A stretch of 64,000 bases of DNA from Bacillus sp. 03113 (GTDB lineage Bacteria > Bacillota > Bacilli > Bacillales > Cytobacillaceae): positions 372,001 through 436,000 of the forward strand of contig NZ_VATK01000001.1 of assembly GCF_006546985.1 (NCBI RefSeq), given 5' to 3'. This document shows positions 1-8,540 of the stretch, one piece after another (positions within the stretch are counted from its first letter, which is position 1; each line of letters opens with the position of its first letter). The translations under genes and the position numbers were made by a program. Below the pieces are notes generated by a model that was not told where the DNA came from, did not search any database, and was given only the letters and a program-made list of their open reading frames with translations.

Positions 1-754
1 GATTTCCTAATGCTTCTGTTGGAAACAAGGAGGCATAATAAATTGGAAATTGCTGATCATACACACCATAAACACAAGATACTCCAAGCACATAGACGAT
101 GAAAAACCAAAAATCTTTTAAAAGGAAAAGGTTTCTGACATCCATTATGCGGATCGATTCAGCTCTTTCAATCTCTTGATTCGTCATTTCGATCTTAATA
201 GATAGAATAATAGATACTAAGATGACAGCTGAGACAGAGGCGATCCAAAAGTTAATATGTGGATTGATATTAAACAATTGTCCGGCAAAGAAGGTAGCGG
301 CTGCCCACCCGAGCGAACCCCACATTCTTGATTTTCCATATTCAAAATTATATTTGCGACTGATTTTTTCTATATAGGATTCAATCGCACCAACTCCTGA
401 TAAAAAGGTAATTCCTAAATAAATCCCCCCAACAATCGCTCCTACAATAACATTGTACTGTAGCAGTGGTCCGTAAATATAAATAAAGAACGGACCAACA
501 AAGAGTAGTAATAAACTGATCGTAAATAAAATATTCTTCTTTAAACCAATTTTATCAGAAATATAGCCATATATGGGTTGCATAATTAAAGCGAAGATAG
601 CGTTTACAGAAAAGATTATACCAGTGGCAGCTCCACTTAATTTAATCTCTTGACCTAACCAAATAGAAAATAAAGAAAAACTAGCAGACCATGTGAAAAA
701 GAAGAAGAAAAAATAAGCACTTAGCTTCCAATACATCTTTTTTGAACTTGTCAT
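1..754 (-). CDS. MFS oligosaccharide:H+ symporter, LacY-like (partial, C-terminus beyond left edge)
   Basis: Cytoplasmic-membrane permease of the oligosaccharide:proton symporter family (LacY, CscB, RafB). About 251 N-terminal residues are present; the gene runs off the left edge. The start ATG follows AAAGGAG by 9 nt. The segment GPLLQYNVIVGAIVGGIYLG is very close to LacY, and the LacY substrate/coupling residues Glu126 and Arg144 have equivalents at Glu124 (in IESYIEK) and Arg142 (in YGKSRMWG). The DQQF motif after helix 7 is also present. The substrate is unknown; sucrose or raffinose-type sugars are plausible given the ScrR-like repressor immediately upstream and an alpha-galactosidase at 14477. 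Expression is probably repressed through the operator at 957-978 and subject to catabolite control. Confidence 0.9.
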   Translation of the reverse strand, partial: MTSSKKMYWKLSAYFFFFFFTWSASFSLFSIWLGQEIKLSGAATGIIFSVNAIFALIMQPIYGYISDKIGLKKNILFTISLLLLFVGPFFIYIYGPLLQYNVIVGAIVGGIYLGITFLSGVGAIESYIEKISRKYNFEYGKSRMWGSLGWAAATFFAGQLFNINPHINFWIASVSAVILVSIILSIKIEMTNQEIERAESIRIMDVRNLFLLKDFWFFIVYVLGVSCVYGVYDQQFPIYYASLFPTEALGN

Positions 755-790
755 GATAATGGCTCCTTTATTTGTTAGATAAGGCTTCGG

Positions 791-846
791 ACAGGGAATC
801 ACACTCTGTAGGTAATCGCTTTCAAAAGTGAGAATTACTTCCCTGT
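791..846 (-). promoter_or_regulatory. Structured leader hairpin with embedded cre-like site
   Basis: This lies in the roughly 175-nt leader of the symporter gene. ACAGGGAA (791-798) pairs perfectly with TTCCCTGT (839-846). Inside it, GTAAT/ATTAC (812-816 with 834-838) and TCAC/GTGA (799-802 with 828-831) offer alternative, mutually crossing helices. The loop region also holds GGTAATCGCTTTCA (811-824), one base off a consensus CcpA cre site. It matches no riboswitch class I recognise. It could be a folded leader, a cre roadblock, or both; function is inferred. Confidence 0.4.
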
Positions 847-936
847 GCTTTTCTTGAAGTTCTTACCGTTTATTCGGTAGACTCTAAGGGTGTCGGCTTA
901 AAAGATTATCCTTTATTAAAAGCGCTTTCACCTAGT

Positions 937-978
937 AGTATATGTCAACCGCTTTCATATGTCAACCGTTTGACATAT
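937..978 (-). promoter_or_regulatory. SigmaA promoter with overlapping LacI-type operator for the symporter
   Basis: On the minus strand a -35 TTGACA (960-965) and a -10 TATACT (937-942) are separated by exactly 17 bp. A near-perfect palindrome with a central CG (957-978, half-site TGTCAA) overlaps the -35; a second half-match lies at 943-956. This layout is what a LacI-family repressor uses. A further cre-like sequence, AAAAGCGCTTTCA (918-930), sits just past the -10, a common CcpA roadblock position. Repressor identity is inferred from the adjacent gene. Confidence 0.7.
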
Positions 979-983
979 GAAGG

Positions 984-1023
984 TAAAAAATAAATGGATG
1001 GATTTTTCTATATCCATCCATTA
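984..1023 (-). terminator. Intrinsic terminator of the LacI-family gene
   Basis: AATGGATGGAT (993-1003) pairs with ATCCATCCATT (1012-1022); on the minus strand the stem is followed by a run of six T. It lies about 70 bp past the repressor stop codon. Confidence 0.75.
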
Positions 1024-1091
1024 TTGAGGTTTTGCTAATAAATATGTGAAATCGCAAATATCTCTCTTCAAATCGCAAATAAATGATAATC

Positions 1092-2075
1092 CTAAGTAGT
1101 ACTTCCTTCTATTAATCTAATAGGAAGGCGAGTTTCTCGAGGAAATTGTGTAAATTCACCTTCTATTTCTTTTATAAGGATGTCGGTAGCTGTTTTAGCA
1201 ATTTGCTCGATTGGTTGTTGAATGGTCGTCAATTCTGGCATCATGATTTGGCATGTTTCTGTTCCATCATAGCCTATTACTTTAATATCACTTGGAATTT
1301 TCTTTTCCCTTTTTTTAGCTTCTGTGATAAACGTTGCCGCAAATAAATCATTACTAGCGAACACCCCATCCAAGTCCGGGTATTCATCGAGGATTTGGTT
1401 CATCACTTCTTGTTGGCTTCGATGATTAAAGGTTTCACGCACTTCAAATGTAATCGGAGCTTTCCCGTATTTTTTCATCACATCTTCATATGCTTTCCTT
1501 CTTAATTTGGCCGGTGTTTCCAGTTCAATCGACCCGTCTATAAGAATGATAGACTGACAACCTTTTGAAAGGAGTAATTCGGTAGCTATTTTTCCTCCGG
1601 CATAATTATCACTGCTTACGATCGGAACCGTTTCAGATAAATATCGATCAATAGCAACAACAGGCAAATTTTGCTTATGATAATCGAGGATCCCTTGATT
1701 ATGTGTGCCGACTATTATTCCATCCACTTGGTTCCGCATTAGCATCTCTAAATATTTTTCTTCTTTTTCAATTTGATTTAAGCTGTTGCACAGCAACACT
1801 CTATACCCCAATAAAGCACATATATTTTCAATATGAAAAATAAGCTCGCCAAAAAAAGGATTACTTGTCGTAGGAAATATTAATCCGATCAAATTCGTAC
1901 GCTTATTAAATAAGGAACGAGCAACATCGTTTGGAAAATAATTCAGTTCATTCATCGCTTTATGAACATTTTCTCTTGTTTCCTTGCTAATGTAGCCCCG
2001 GTTGTTTAACACACGCGATACAGTAGTTGGTGATACGCCTGCCAATTTTGCTACATCTTCAATTTTTGGCTTCAT
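1092..2075 (-). CDS. LacI-family transcriptional repressor, ScrR-like
   Basis: Predicted cytoplasmic sugar-responsive repressor of 327 residues. The N-terminal helix-turn-helix IEDVAKLAGVSPTTVSRVLN (about residues 4-23) is classical LacI. It is followed by a periplasmic-binding-protein-like effector domain containing SNPFFGEL, QVDGIIVGTHN and VSSDNYAGG. Overall it resembles the sucrose repressor ScrR of Firmicutes. The start used is the second in-frame ATG, because GGGGGA lies at proper distance before it; an upstream ATG would add 8 residues without a good ribosome-binding site. It is co-oriented with, and upstream of, the LacY-like symporter, which it very likely controls through the palindrome at 957-978. 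The effector sugar is not readable from the sequence. Confidence 0.9.
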   Translation of the reverse strand: MKPKIEDVAKLAGVSPTTVSRVLNNRGYISKETRENVHKAMNELNYFPNDVARSLFNKRTNLIGLIFPTTSNPFFGELIFHIENICALLGYRVLLCNSLNQIEKEEKYLEMLMRNQVDGIIVGTHNQGILDYHKQNLPVVAIDRYLSETVPIVSSDNYAGGKIATELLLSKGCQSIILIDGSIELETPAKLRRKAYEDVMKKYGKAPITFEVRETFNHRSQQEVMNQILDEYPDLDGVFASNDLFAATFITEAKKREKKIPSDIKVIGYDGTETCQIMMPELTTIQQPIEQIAKTATDILIKEIEGEFTQFPRETRLPIRLIEGSTT

Positions 2076-2516
2076 CTCTATTCCCCCTATACCTTTCATT
2101 CTATGTTGTTAAGAGATAATCCTTTTCAGGTATTTCAAAAAAGTGAGTGCTTTATAATGTTGGGGCTGAAAAGGGCATTGCGCTTTCTTAAAAGTAAGAA
2201 AAATTATTTGTACTTCGACGAGTGTCTAGCTCTAGTACCCTATCGACTAGAAGTGCTTCCCTCACCTCATCTACGATAAGTCGAGAACGAACGACTAACG
2301 TCCTTCGACTCTCCTATATCTTACTCGATTCAGTCCAGCATTTTACGTCGATGAGCAAGGGCGCTTGGGCTTTTCTTAATTATATCGAATTCATTTCACC
2401 GTTCCAAAATTGAACAATCAAGACTTTATACGTATAAAAAAATGGAAAGGAGACAAGATAATCTAAACAAACAAGTAACACATCGAGCATCTTTTAATGT
2501 TGGAGTGTTGAAGACA
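2076..2516. other. Intergenic region between lacI-like gene and germination operon
   Basis: About 440 bp without a convincing gene. It contains the ribosome-binding site and presumed promoter of the LacI-family gene, a degenerate dispersed repeat (2217-2380), and a strong AAAGGAGA at 2447-2454 that serves no clear start codon. No sporulation-sigma promoter for the ger operon could be assigned with confidence. Confidence 0.5.
2217..2380. repeat. Degenerate Bacillaceae dispersed intergenic repeat
   Basis: It begins with GTGTCTAGCTCTAG and ends with AGCAAGGGCGCTTGGGCTTT. These ends match, from memory, a repeat common between genes in Bacillus relatives (left end TGTCTAGCTCC, right end GGCGCTTGCGCTTTT). 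The right end recurs at 38765-38795 and weakly at 37462-37610 in this window. The interior has diverged and the open frame inside it is spurious. Confidence 0.55.
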
Positions 2517-4163
2517 ATGAATCCTATATTGAAAAAATTAGCGAAAAAAATCAAAAAAAAGAATCAAAAGCCATCGTATCAGCAACAGCAGCTTCCTTCA
2601 AGCAATCAGGAAATCAGCCAAAGTCTTGATGAAAATATTAAAAACATAAAAGAGGCGTTAGGGAATAGCGGGGATGTGGTAGTCCGAGAATTCAAGATGG
2701 GAGCACCTTCCCAGCAAAAGCTTGCGATCATATTCATTAACGGCTTAGCAGATAAAGATATACAAGGAAGCTTTATTATTGAAAGGCTTATGAGTAACAA
2801 TAGTGAAAATGAAAGTGACAAGCTTCAATCTTCAAAACAAATTTATACATATATCAAAGAAAAAATATTGGCGATTGGAGAAGTAGAAGATTTAAACAAT
2901 TGGAAAAAGATGCTGCAATCACTCGTAAGCGGGCAGACCCTTCTTTTAGTAGATGGATCAAATCAGATCATCGGCTGCTCGGCTCAAGGAGGAGAGCTCC
3001 GAAATATTACAGAGCCTACGACAGAGCCTTCTGTAAGAGGCTCTAAAGAGGGTTTTGTTGAGGCTTTAATTACGAATACATCGATGGTCCGTCGCAGAAT
3101 TAAGAGCCCAAATCTATGGATAAAAAAGAAAAAGCTAGGGAAGATCACTCAAACAGATGTGGCTATTATGTACATAGAAGGGCTTGTTAATGAGAAGCTT
3201 CTGAACGAGGTTAATGAACGCCTAGGGAAAATAGAAGTGGATGAAGTAGCAGGGGCAAATACGATAGAAGAATGGATTAATGATGATATATGGACACCAT
3301 GGCCGATGATTTTTACAACGGAACGGCCGGATTCTGTTAGTGGAAATATATTAGAAGGGCGTGTTGCTATTTTTGTTGACGGAACACCAGATTGTTTAAT
3401 TTTTCCATCTACATGGAATCAATATTTTCAAGCCACTGAAGATTATTATTTACATTGGAATGTAGCTAGTTTTTTGCGGCTTCTAAGAATGTGTGCATTT
3501 TTGATTACTCTTTTAGGGCCATCTCTTTTTATTGCTTTTATTTCCTTTCATCCGGAATTAATCCCTACTCCGTTACTCGTTAGCTTGACTGCTCAGAGAC
3601 AGGGAATCCCTTTTCCGGTTTTTATTGAGGCGTTGTTAATGGAATTTACATTCGAGATATTAAGGGAAGCGGGTGTACGCATGCCTCGTACCGTTGGTCA
3701 GGCAGTCTCTATTGTGGGTGCACTCGTGTTGGGGGAAGCAGCGGTTGCAGCTGGAATTGTTTCAAGCGCCATGGTTATTGTTGTAGCAGGGACAGCCATT
3801 GCCAGCTTTACAATCCCCCACTATTCTATGATGGATGCGACACGTTTACTTCGGTTTATGATGATGATTTTAGCAGCTTCCTTTGGCATTTATGGCATTG
3901 GACTGGGGGTTATTGTGCTAGTCGCACATACGTGCAGCCTTCGATCCTTTGGTATTCCTTACTTAACTCCATATGCCCCATTCATTATTTCTGATTGGAA
4001 GGATTCCATTATTCGCTTTCCAAAGCCTTTTTTATCTAAACGTCCCCGATTAATTAGCCAAAAGAACGTTAAGAGGTCAGGCAATACGCATAATCTTGGA
4101 CCTTCACCTAGAACATCAACGATGGAAGGGAACGTAACAAAGAGGGATTCTGATGAAACATAA
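2517..4163 (+). CDS. GerA-family spore germination receptor subunit A
   Basis: Inner-spore-membrane germinant receptor A subunit (GerA/GerBA/GerKA family), about 548 residues from the chosen start. The N-terminal soluble half carries the family segment LGNSGDVVVREF and LLLVDGSNQIIGCSAQGGE. From about residue 318 to 490 there are four to five hydrophobic helices, including the family-typical PELIPTPLL and GVRMPRTVGQAVSIVGALVL. The frame is open from 2442, but AAAGGAGA there lies inside the first codons and cannot serve that ATG. ATG 2517 (MNPILKKLAKK) has a weak TGGAG and gives the normal family N-terminus; the start is uncertain. The next gene overlaps its 3' end by 11 bp, indicating translational coupling. 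Confidence 0.93.
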   Translation: MNPILKKLAKKIKKKNQKPSYQQQQLPSSNQEISQSLDENIKNIKEALGNSGDVVVREFKMGAPSQQKLAIIFINGLADKDIQGSFIIERLMSNNSENESDKLQSSKQIYTYIKEKILAIGEVEDLNNWKKMLQSLVSGQTLLLVDGSNQIIGCSAQGGELRNITEPTTEPSVRGSKEGFVEALITNTSMVRRRIKSPNLWIKKKKLGKITQTDVAIMYIEGLVNEKLLNEVNERLGKIEVDEVAGANTIEEWINDDIWTPWPMIFTTERPDSVSGNILEGRVAIFVDGTPDCLIFPSTWNQYFQATEDYYLHWNVASFLRLLRMCAFLITLLGPSLFIAFISFHPELIPTPLLVSLTAQRQGIPFPVFIEALLMEFTFEILREAGVRMPRTVGQAVSIVGALVLGEAAVAAGIVSSAMVIVVAGTAIASFTIPHYSMMDATRLLRFMMMILAASFGIYGIGLGVIVLVAHTCSLRSFGIPYLTPYAPFIISDWKDSIIRFPKPFLSKRPRLISQKNVKRSGNTHNLGPSPRTSTMEGNVTKRDSDET

Positions 4164-5367
4164 ATTATTTATCCTAAGCCTAATTATAATAGCTTCGATA
4201 TTGTTGTCTGGTTGTTGGGATCGAGCAGAACTACAAGATCTTGATCTAGTAAGCGCAATTGGGATTGATGAAGGTGGAGACAATGTAGAAAACCGTTATA
4301 GGGTCACGGTTCAAATATTAAATGAATCTCAATTAGCTGGAGCCGCAGGAACACCTGATGTTTTACAACGATCTCCCGTTACCACCTTTTCAAATACGGG
4401 GAGTACAATTGCAGAAGCTCTTCGGAAAATTTCCTCCAAATCTCCACATGAGCTTTTTTATCCTCATGTCCGTCTTATGGTAATTGGAGAGGAAATAGCA
4501 AGAAAGAAAGGAATAGAAGAGTTGTTTGATATGATTGAACGTGATGCGCAATTTAGAACTCTTTTTCCAGTACTAGTGGTTAGAGACAATACAGCCAAAC
4601 AGCTGCTTCAAGTTACAACGCCTTTAGAAAAAGTACCAACTGAAAAACTTGTTGGAGCACTGGAAACGACAAAAAAGGTTTGGGGAGAATACGCCAGTGC
4701 CAGTACCCGCGCGGATCAAGTTATTAAGCAATTAGGAAACAACGTGGCAAATTTAGCAGGAGTACAAATTAATGGGGACCCAGAAAAAGGGAATCGCCTG
4801 ACGAACATCCAACAAATAGCAGCGAAAACGAATTTAGAAATAAAAGGAATCGCCATTTTTAAAAATGGAAAACTTAAAAAATGGTTAGATGAAGATACGG
4901 CACGTGGTGTGACATGGATTAATAATGAAATGACGAAGACTGTTGTGGATTTAAGTTGTGATAAGAAGAAAAAAGGAGTGGCCATTGATATGATGCGCTC
5001 CAAATCAAAAATTAAGGTGAAAATAAAAAATAATAAGCCTGTTATTGATTTAAGGGTCCGTGCAGAAGGGCATATTACGGAGGTTCAATGTCCGATTGAT
5101 CTCAGCAAACACGAAACATTTGAAAAGCTTGAAAAAAAGCTAGAGAAAGAAATAAAAGAAGAAGTTTTTATGGCCTTAGAAGCTGCAAAAAAACAAAAAA
5201 GCGATATTTTTCGTTTTGGTGAATATGTCAACCGTGAGGATCCGAAATTATGGAAGAAGATTGAAAAAAGATGGAATGATGAAATTTTTCCTGAGACTAA
5301 AGTGAACGTAACCGTTAAAGGATTTATTAGAAGATCGGGCCTGCGAACAAAAACATATTCTAGGTAA
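4153..5367 (+). CDS. GerC-family germination receptor lipoprotein
   Basis: Lipid-anchored C subunit of a nutrient germinant receptor, acting at the outer face of the spore inner membrane. Residues 1-20 form a lipoprotein signal peptide ending in the lipobox LLSGC, with Cys21 as the acylation site, followed by the family hallmark WDRAELQDLDLVSAIGID. The 404 residues match family length. The C-terminal third is rich in Lys/Glu, as in other GerC proteins. Coupled to the A subunit by overlap; a hairpin with a T-run (5382-5436) separates it from the B genes, so A-C and B-B may be made in different amounts. Confidence 0.93.
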   Translation: MKHKLFILSLIIIASILLSGCWDRAELQDLDLVSAIGIDEGGDNVENRYRVTVQILNESQLAGAAGTPDVLQRSPVTTFSNTGSTIAEALRKISSKSPHELFYPHVRLMVIGEEIARKKGIEELFDMIERDAQFRTLFPVLVVRDNTAKQLLQVTTPLEKVPTEKLVGALETTKKVWGEYASASTRADQVIKQLGNNVANLAGVQINGDPEKGNRLTNIQQIAAKTNLEIKGIAIFKNGKLKKWLDEDTARGVTWINNEMTKTVVDLSCDKKKKGVAIDMMRSKSKIKVKIKNNKPVIDLRVRAEGHITEVQCPIDLSKHETFEKLEKKLEKEIKEEVFMALEAAKKQKSDIFRFGEYVNREDPKLWKKIEKRWNDEIFPETKVNVTVKGFIRRSGLRTKTYSR

Positions 5368-5381
5368 ATTAGGTTCAATAT

Positions 5382-5436
5382 GCTTGTTGCGTTTGAAGAA
5401 TTTCCCATTTAATTGAAAACGCGCAATAAGCTTTTT
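5382..5436 (+). terminator. Imperfect terminator/attenuator between gerC and gerB genes
   Basis: GCTTGTTGCGTTT (from 5382) can pair with AAAACGCGCAATAAGC (to 5431), with small bulges, followed by five T. It probably causes partial termination inside the germination operon. Confidence 0.5.
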
Positions 5437-5518
5437 AAAGAATAATAGCTTACATCTTTTTTTAAAATCATTTGTCCTTATAAGTGTCAGCCGTCATATG
5501 AAAGGGGGTCGGAAAATA

Positions 5519-6610
5519 TTGGAAAAAGCGAAAATAAGCGCCATACAGCTCTTTGTCATGATGTTTTTATTTGAAATGGGAAGCGCGCTAGTTGTGAGCT
5601 TAGGAATTGGAGCAAAAAAAGACGCATGGGTGGCAGTGCTTTTAGGCATGCTTGGCGGGGTGGCCTTATTTTTCGTTTATTATTCCTTATACCGCCATTA
5701 TCCTACCCTTCCATTTATTCATTATGTAAGTAAAATATTTGGAAAATATTTAGGATGGGTGATTGGATTGTTATACATCGTATATTGGTTATACTCATCT
5801 GCACGAAATTTGCGTGACTTTGGAGATTTACTCCTATCATCGAGCATGCCAAAAACGCCATTATTGGTGCTTAACATGTTGATGATTGTGGCTATATGTT
5901 ACGTAATCTATCTAGGTGTGGAGGTAATAGGGAGAACAGGAGAGCTACTGACGATGATATTAATTTTTTTTATTATTATCGGTAATCTTTTTGTTTACTT
6001 ATCTGGTAATGTTGACATGCATAACTTGGGACCATTTCTTGAAAATGGATGGAAGCCCATCTTAAAGACAGCGTATCCAGCCACAACTCTTTTCCCTTTT
6101 GGAGAAATGTTTGCTTTCTCCATGATTATTCCATATTTAAACAAACAGGAGCTGGTAAAAAAAGTTTGGTTGTTTGCTTTGCTTTCAAGCGGGCTATTAT
6201 TAAGCTATACGATTAGTTTAAATATTGCTGTTCTTGGAGTAGAGGAAGTAGAGAGATCTACTTTTCCCTTACTTTCAACAATTGGGAAAGTCAATCTTTT
6301 CGATTTTATACAAAGACTTGATGCGATGGTTGTTTTTGCCTTTTTGATTACTATGTTTTTTAAGACTTCTATTTTCTTTTATTGTGCCTTGATAGCCATC
6401 GTCGAATTGTTCAAGCTAAAAGAACATCAGCAGATTGTTTTCCCAATTGGAATCATCATTCTTTTTTTATCTATGATTATTGCATCCAATTTTTCAGAAC
6501 ATATCGAAGAAGGTCTAAATATTGTGCCATATTACCTTCATTGTAACTTTTTGATCATCCTTCCGTTGTGTATGCTGTTAGTTGCAAAGATCCGTAAACA
6601 CTTTAAATAG
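5519..6610 (+). CDS. GerB-family germination receptor permease, copy 1
   Basis: Integral B subunit of a germinant receptor, related to amino-acid permeases (APC superfamily; spore permease GerB family), 363 residues with about ten membrane helices. The start is assigned to TTG 5519, 10 nt after AAAGGGGG; this aligns exactly with the ATG start of the tandem paralogue that follows (EKAKIS in both). Characteristic segments are SARNLRDFGDLLLSSSMPKTP and FLENGWKPILKTAYP. B subunits carry the germinant specificity in known receptors. The ligand here cannot be deduced. Confidence 0.92.
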   Translation: MEKAKISAIQLFVMMFLFEMGSALVVSLGIGAKKDAWVAVLLGMLGGVALFFVYYSLYRHYPTLPFIHYVSKIFGKYLGWVIGLLYIVYWLYSSARNLRDFGDLLLSSSMPKTPLLVLNMLMIVAICYVIYLGVEVIGRTGELLTMILIFFIIIGNLFVYLSGNVDMHNLGPFLENGWKPILKTAYPATTLFPFGEMFAFSMIIPYLNKQELVKKVWLFALLSSGLLLSYTISLNIAVLGVEEVERSTFPLLSTIGKVNLFDFIQRLDAMVVFAFLITMFFKTSIFFYCALIAIVELFKLKEHQQIVFPIGIIILFLSMIIASNFSEHIEEGLNIVPYYLHCNFLIILPLCMLLVAKIRKHFK

Positions 6611-6694
6611 TAAAGATGCTTGGAATTAAAAGAGTGAAAGAGAAAATGATAAATCCCATATCGTAACAAATTTCGGAATGAGGGGGGATTACCC

Positions 6695-7804
6695 ATGGAG
6701 AAAGCTAAAATCAGCGTCACTCAATTATTTGCCCTCATGTTTTTATTTGAAATGGGAACTGCTATTGTCGTAAGTCTTGGCAGTCAAGCAAAAAAAGATG
6801 CCTGGCTTGCGATACTGTTGGGGTTATGTGGTGGAATCATTCTTTTTTTTATTTACTATTTTTTGTTTAGGCGATATCCAAATCTTCCTCTTACTGCCTA
6901 TACACGAAAAATATTTGGTCAGTACTTAGGGTGGATCATAGGTTTATTGTATGTTGTCTATTTTTTATACCTTTCAGCTCGTAATTTACGTGACTTTGGT
7001 GATTTGCTACTTTCTTCGACCATGCAAAAAACCCCATTGTTGGCCATAAATATTCTTATAATAGTAGCCATTTGCTATGTTCTTTATTTAGGAATAGAGG
7101 TATTAGGGAGAACGGCAGAAGTATTTTTTCTCATTCTCATTATTTTAGGGGTAGTGGGTAATTTTTTAGTTTTTGTATCAGGGAATATCAATTTTGAAAA
7201 TTTGCTGCCCTTTCTTGAAAATGGATGGAAACCAATTTTAAAAACAGCCTTCCCTTTGACGACCTTTTTCCCTTTTTCAGAGATGATGATCTTTACGATG
7301 CTGCTCCCTTATTTAAATAAAAGTGACTTAGTGAAAAAAGTCTGGCTCTCGGCTCTAATTTCTAGTGGGCTAATCGTAAGTTTTACTTCTGCTTTAAATA
7401 TAGCCGTACTAGGTGATGAAAAAGTGGAGAAATCAACTTTTCCTTTGCTTTCAACGATTGGAACTGTCAATCTTTTCGAGTTTATTCAACGTCTTGATTC
7501 CATTGTTGTAGTAACGATGTTGATTACGATGTTTTTTAAAATAGCCATCTATATATATGGAGCTGCAATCGGTGCTGCGGACCTGTTTCAATTAAAAAAT
7601 TATCAACGTATCCTTTTTCCATTCGGAGTTATTGTCACCTTTCTTTCGATGGCAATCGCTTCTGAGTTTTCAGAGCATATTGAAGAAGGGCAGAAAATTG
7701 TCCCTAATTATCTTTTTATCCCGCTGCATATCATCATTCCCTTGCTTATGTTAATTGTGGCATACATTCGCAGTCGTTTAAGAAGCAAAGGGAAGCAAAA
7801 CTAA
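6695..7804 (+). CDS. GerB-family germination receptor permease, copy 2
   Basis: Second B subunit, 369 residues, starting at ATG 6695 after GAGGGGGG. It is a clear tandem paralogue of the preceding gene: same length and helix layout, same SARNLRDFGDLLLSS and FLENGWKPILKTA motifs, roughly two-thirds identical by eye. Differences concentrate in predicted helix faces and loops, as expected if specificity diverged. The intergenic gap is 84 bp without a terminator, so the two are probably co-transcribed. One A and one C subunit could form two alternative receptors with different B subunits. Confidence 0.92.
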   Translation: MEKAKISVTQLFALMFLFEMGTAIVVSLGSQAKKDAWLAILLGLCGGIILFFIYYFLFRRYPNLPLTAYTRKIFGQYLGWIIGLLYVVYFLYLSARNLRDFGDLLLSSTMQKTPLLAINILIIVAICYVLYLGIEVLGRTAEVFFLILIILGVVGNFLVFVSGNINFENLLPFLENGWKPILKTAFPLTTFFPFSEMMIFTMLLPYLNKSDLVKKVWLSALISSGLIVSFTSALNIAVLGDEKVEKSTFPLLSTIGTVNLFEFIQRLDSIVVVTMLITMFFKIAIYIYGAAIGAADLFQLKNYQRILFPFGVIVTFLSMAIASEFSEHIEEGQKIVPNYLFIPLHIIIPLLMLIVAYIRSRLRSKGKQN

Positions 7805-7810
7805 ATCATT

Positions 7811-8032
7811 CTATTTTTTCGTTTTTTCTTTTCTTGAAAGTACAATTTGTTGAACGATTACGAATAATAATAACCCATAGAGCATCACATATTCACCTGT
7901 TTCCATTACCCAAAATGGGTTTAATAAATGAAACAAAGCATGAGTAAGCTTTATCCCTAATAACAGATCCATGACAATACTTAACATGGTTGTTAATATG
8001 AGAAAAAGAATGAAAATGGCTAATACCTTCAT
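7811..8032 (-). CDS. Small two-helix membrane protein, function unknown
   Basis: 73 residues with two hydrophobic segments (about 3-24 and 48-64) and a basic C-terminus SRKEKTKK. AAAGGAG sits 7 nt before the ATG, which strongly supports translation. It is convergent with the germination operon, with only 6 bp between stops. I do not recognise the family; a membrane location is the only safe statement. Confidence 0.7.
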   Translation of the reverse strand: MKVLAIFILFLILTTMLSIVMDLLLGIKLTHALFHLLNPFWVMETGEYVMLYGLLLFVIVQQIVLSRKEKTKK

Positions 8033-8106
8033 CTTTGATCTCCTTTAATTTTAATATCTGATTTAGTTAGTATCTGTTATTTAGGAGATTTTTATTGTAT
8101 TCAATA

Positions 8107-8136
8107 TAAAAAAGACCCTCGGATTCAATCCGAGGG
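8107..8136 (-). terminator. Intrinsic terminator, minus strand
   Basis: CCCTCGGATT (8116-8125) pairs with AATCCGAGGG (8127-8136); on the minus strand six T follow. It lies 12 bp past the stop of a broken-looking small reading frame at 8148-8286, suggesting that this region is transcribed as a unit. Confidence 0.75.
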
Positions 8137-8147
8137 CCATATAGCCA

Positions 8148-8286
8148 TTATGCCGAATGTTTACTATTTGATACAGGTGCTTTACCAGGTTTAGGCTCTA
8201 AATTTTTCAGCTTATTTTTTAAGTAATCCTTTAAGGTATTCCGTTTCTTTTTTTGCCTTTTTTCTCGATTTTTGATAAGAGGTCAC
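8148..8286 (-). pseudogene. Small basic protein gene interrupted at a 7-A run (candidate)
   Basis: A GTG at 8286 (behind AGAAGGA) opens a Lys-rich frame, MTSYQKSRKKAKK, that stops after 24 codons. The frame ending in GKAPVSNSKHSA and the TAA at 8148-8150 is open for 44 codons but has no ATG, GTG or TTG start. The two frames join smoothly if the run of seven A (8248-8254, T on plus) were six, giving a 45-residue basic protein that stops 12 bp before a good terminator. It could be a recent frameshift, a slippage site or a sequencing error. Family not recognised. Confidence 0.4.
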
Positions 8287-8540
8287 CGTCCTTCTATTAC
8301 TGGCACGCAAAAAAATGGTGACAGTATTGAATTGTGATCAAACTTGTTTTCTGTGAAAAACAGTAGGTGCAATTAATTTCTCATGAAATGAAGTCTCTCT
8401 GTTTATTATAGCATATGGAATCATCGTAAAAAGAGACTGATTGTAAAGAAAAATTAAGTAATTGTATAAAAAATCAGCTTTTGGTTTTATATTGCTTAAA
8501 GATATGATTTATTTATTATTATAAAAAGGATGGTGCGAGA
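8287..8540. other. Intergenic region upstream of the DUF1835 gene
   Basis: AT-rich, no gene. It must hold the promoters for the small minus-strand frame at 8148-8286 and for the DUF1835 gene. A short stem (TTTTCTGT gaaa AACAG) lies near 8350. No consensus promoter was assigned with confidence. Confidence 0.4.

Noticed and set aside
2222-2413. Open frame of 63 codons on the plus strand
   Set aside because: Lies inside a degenerate dispersed repeat, no ribosome-binding site, composition not protein-like.
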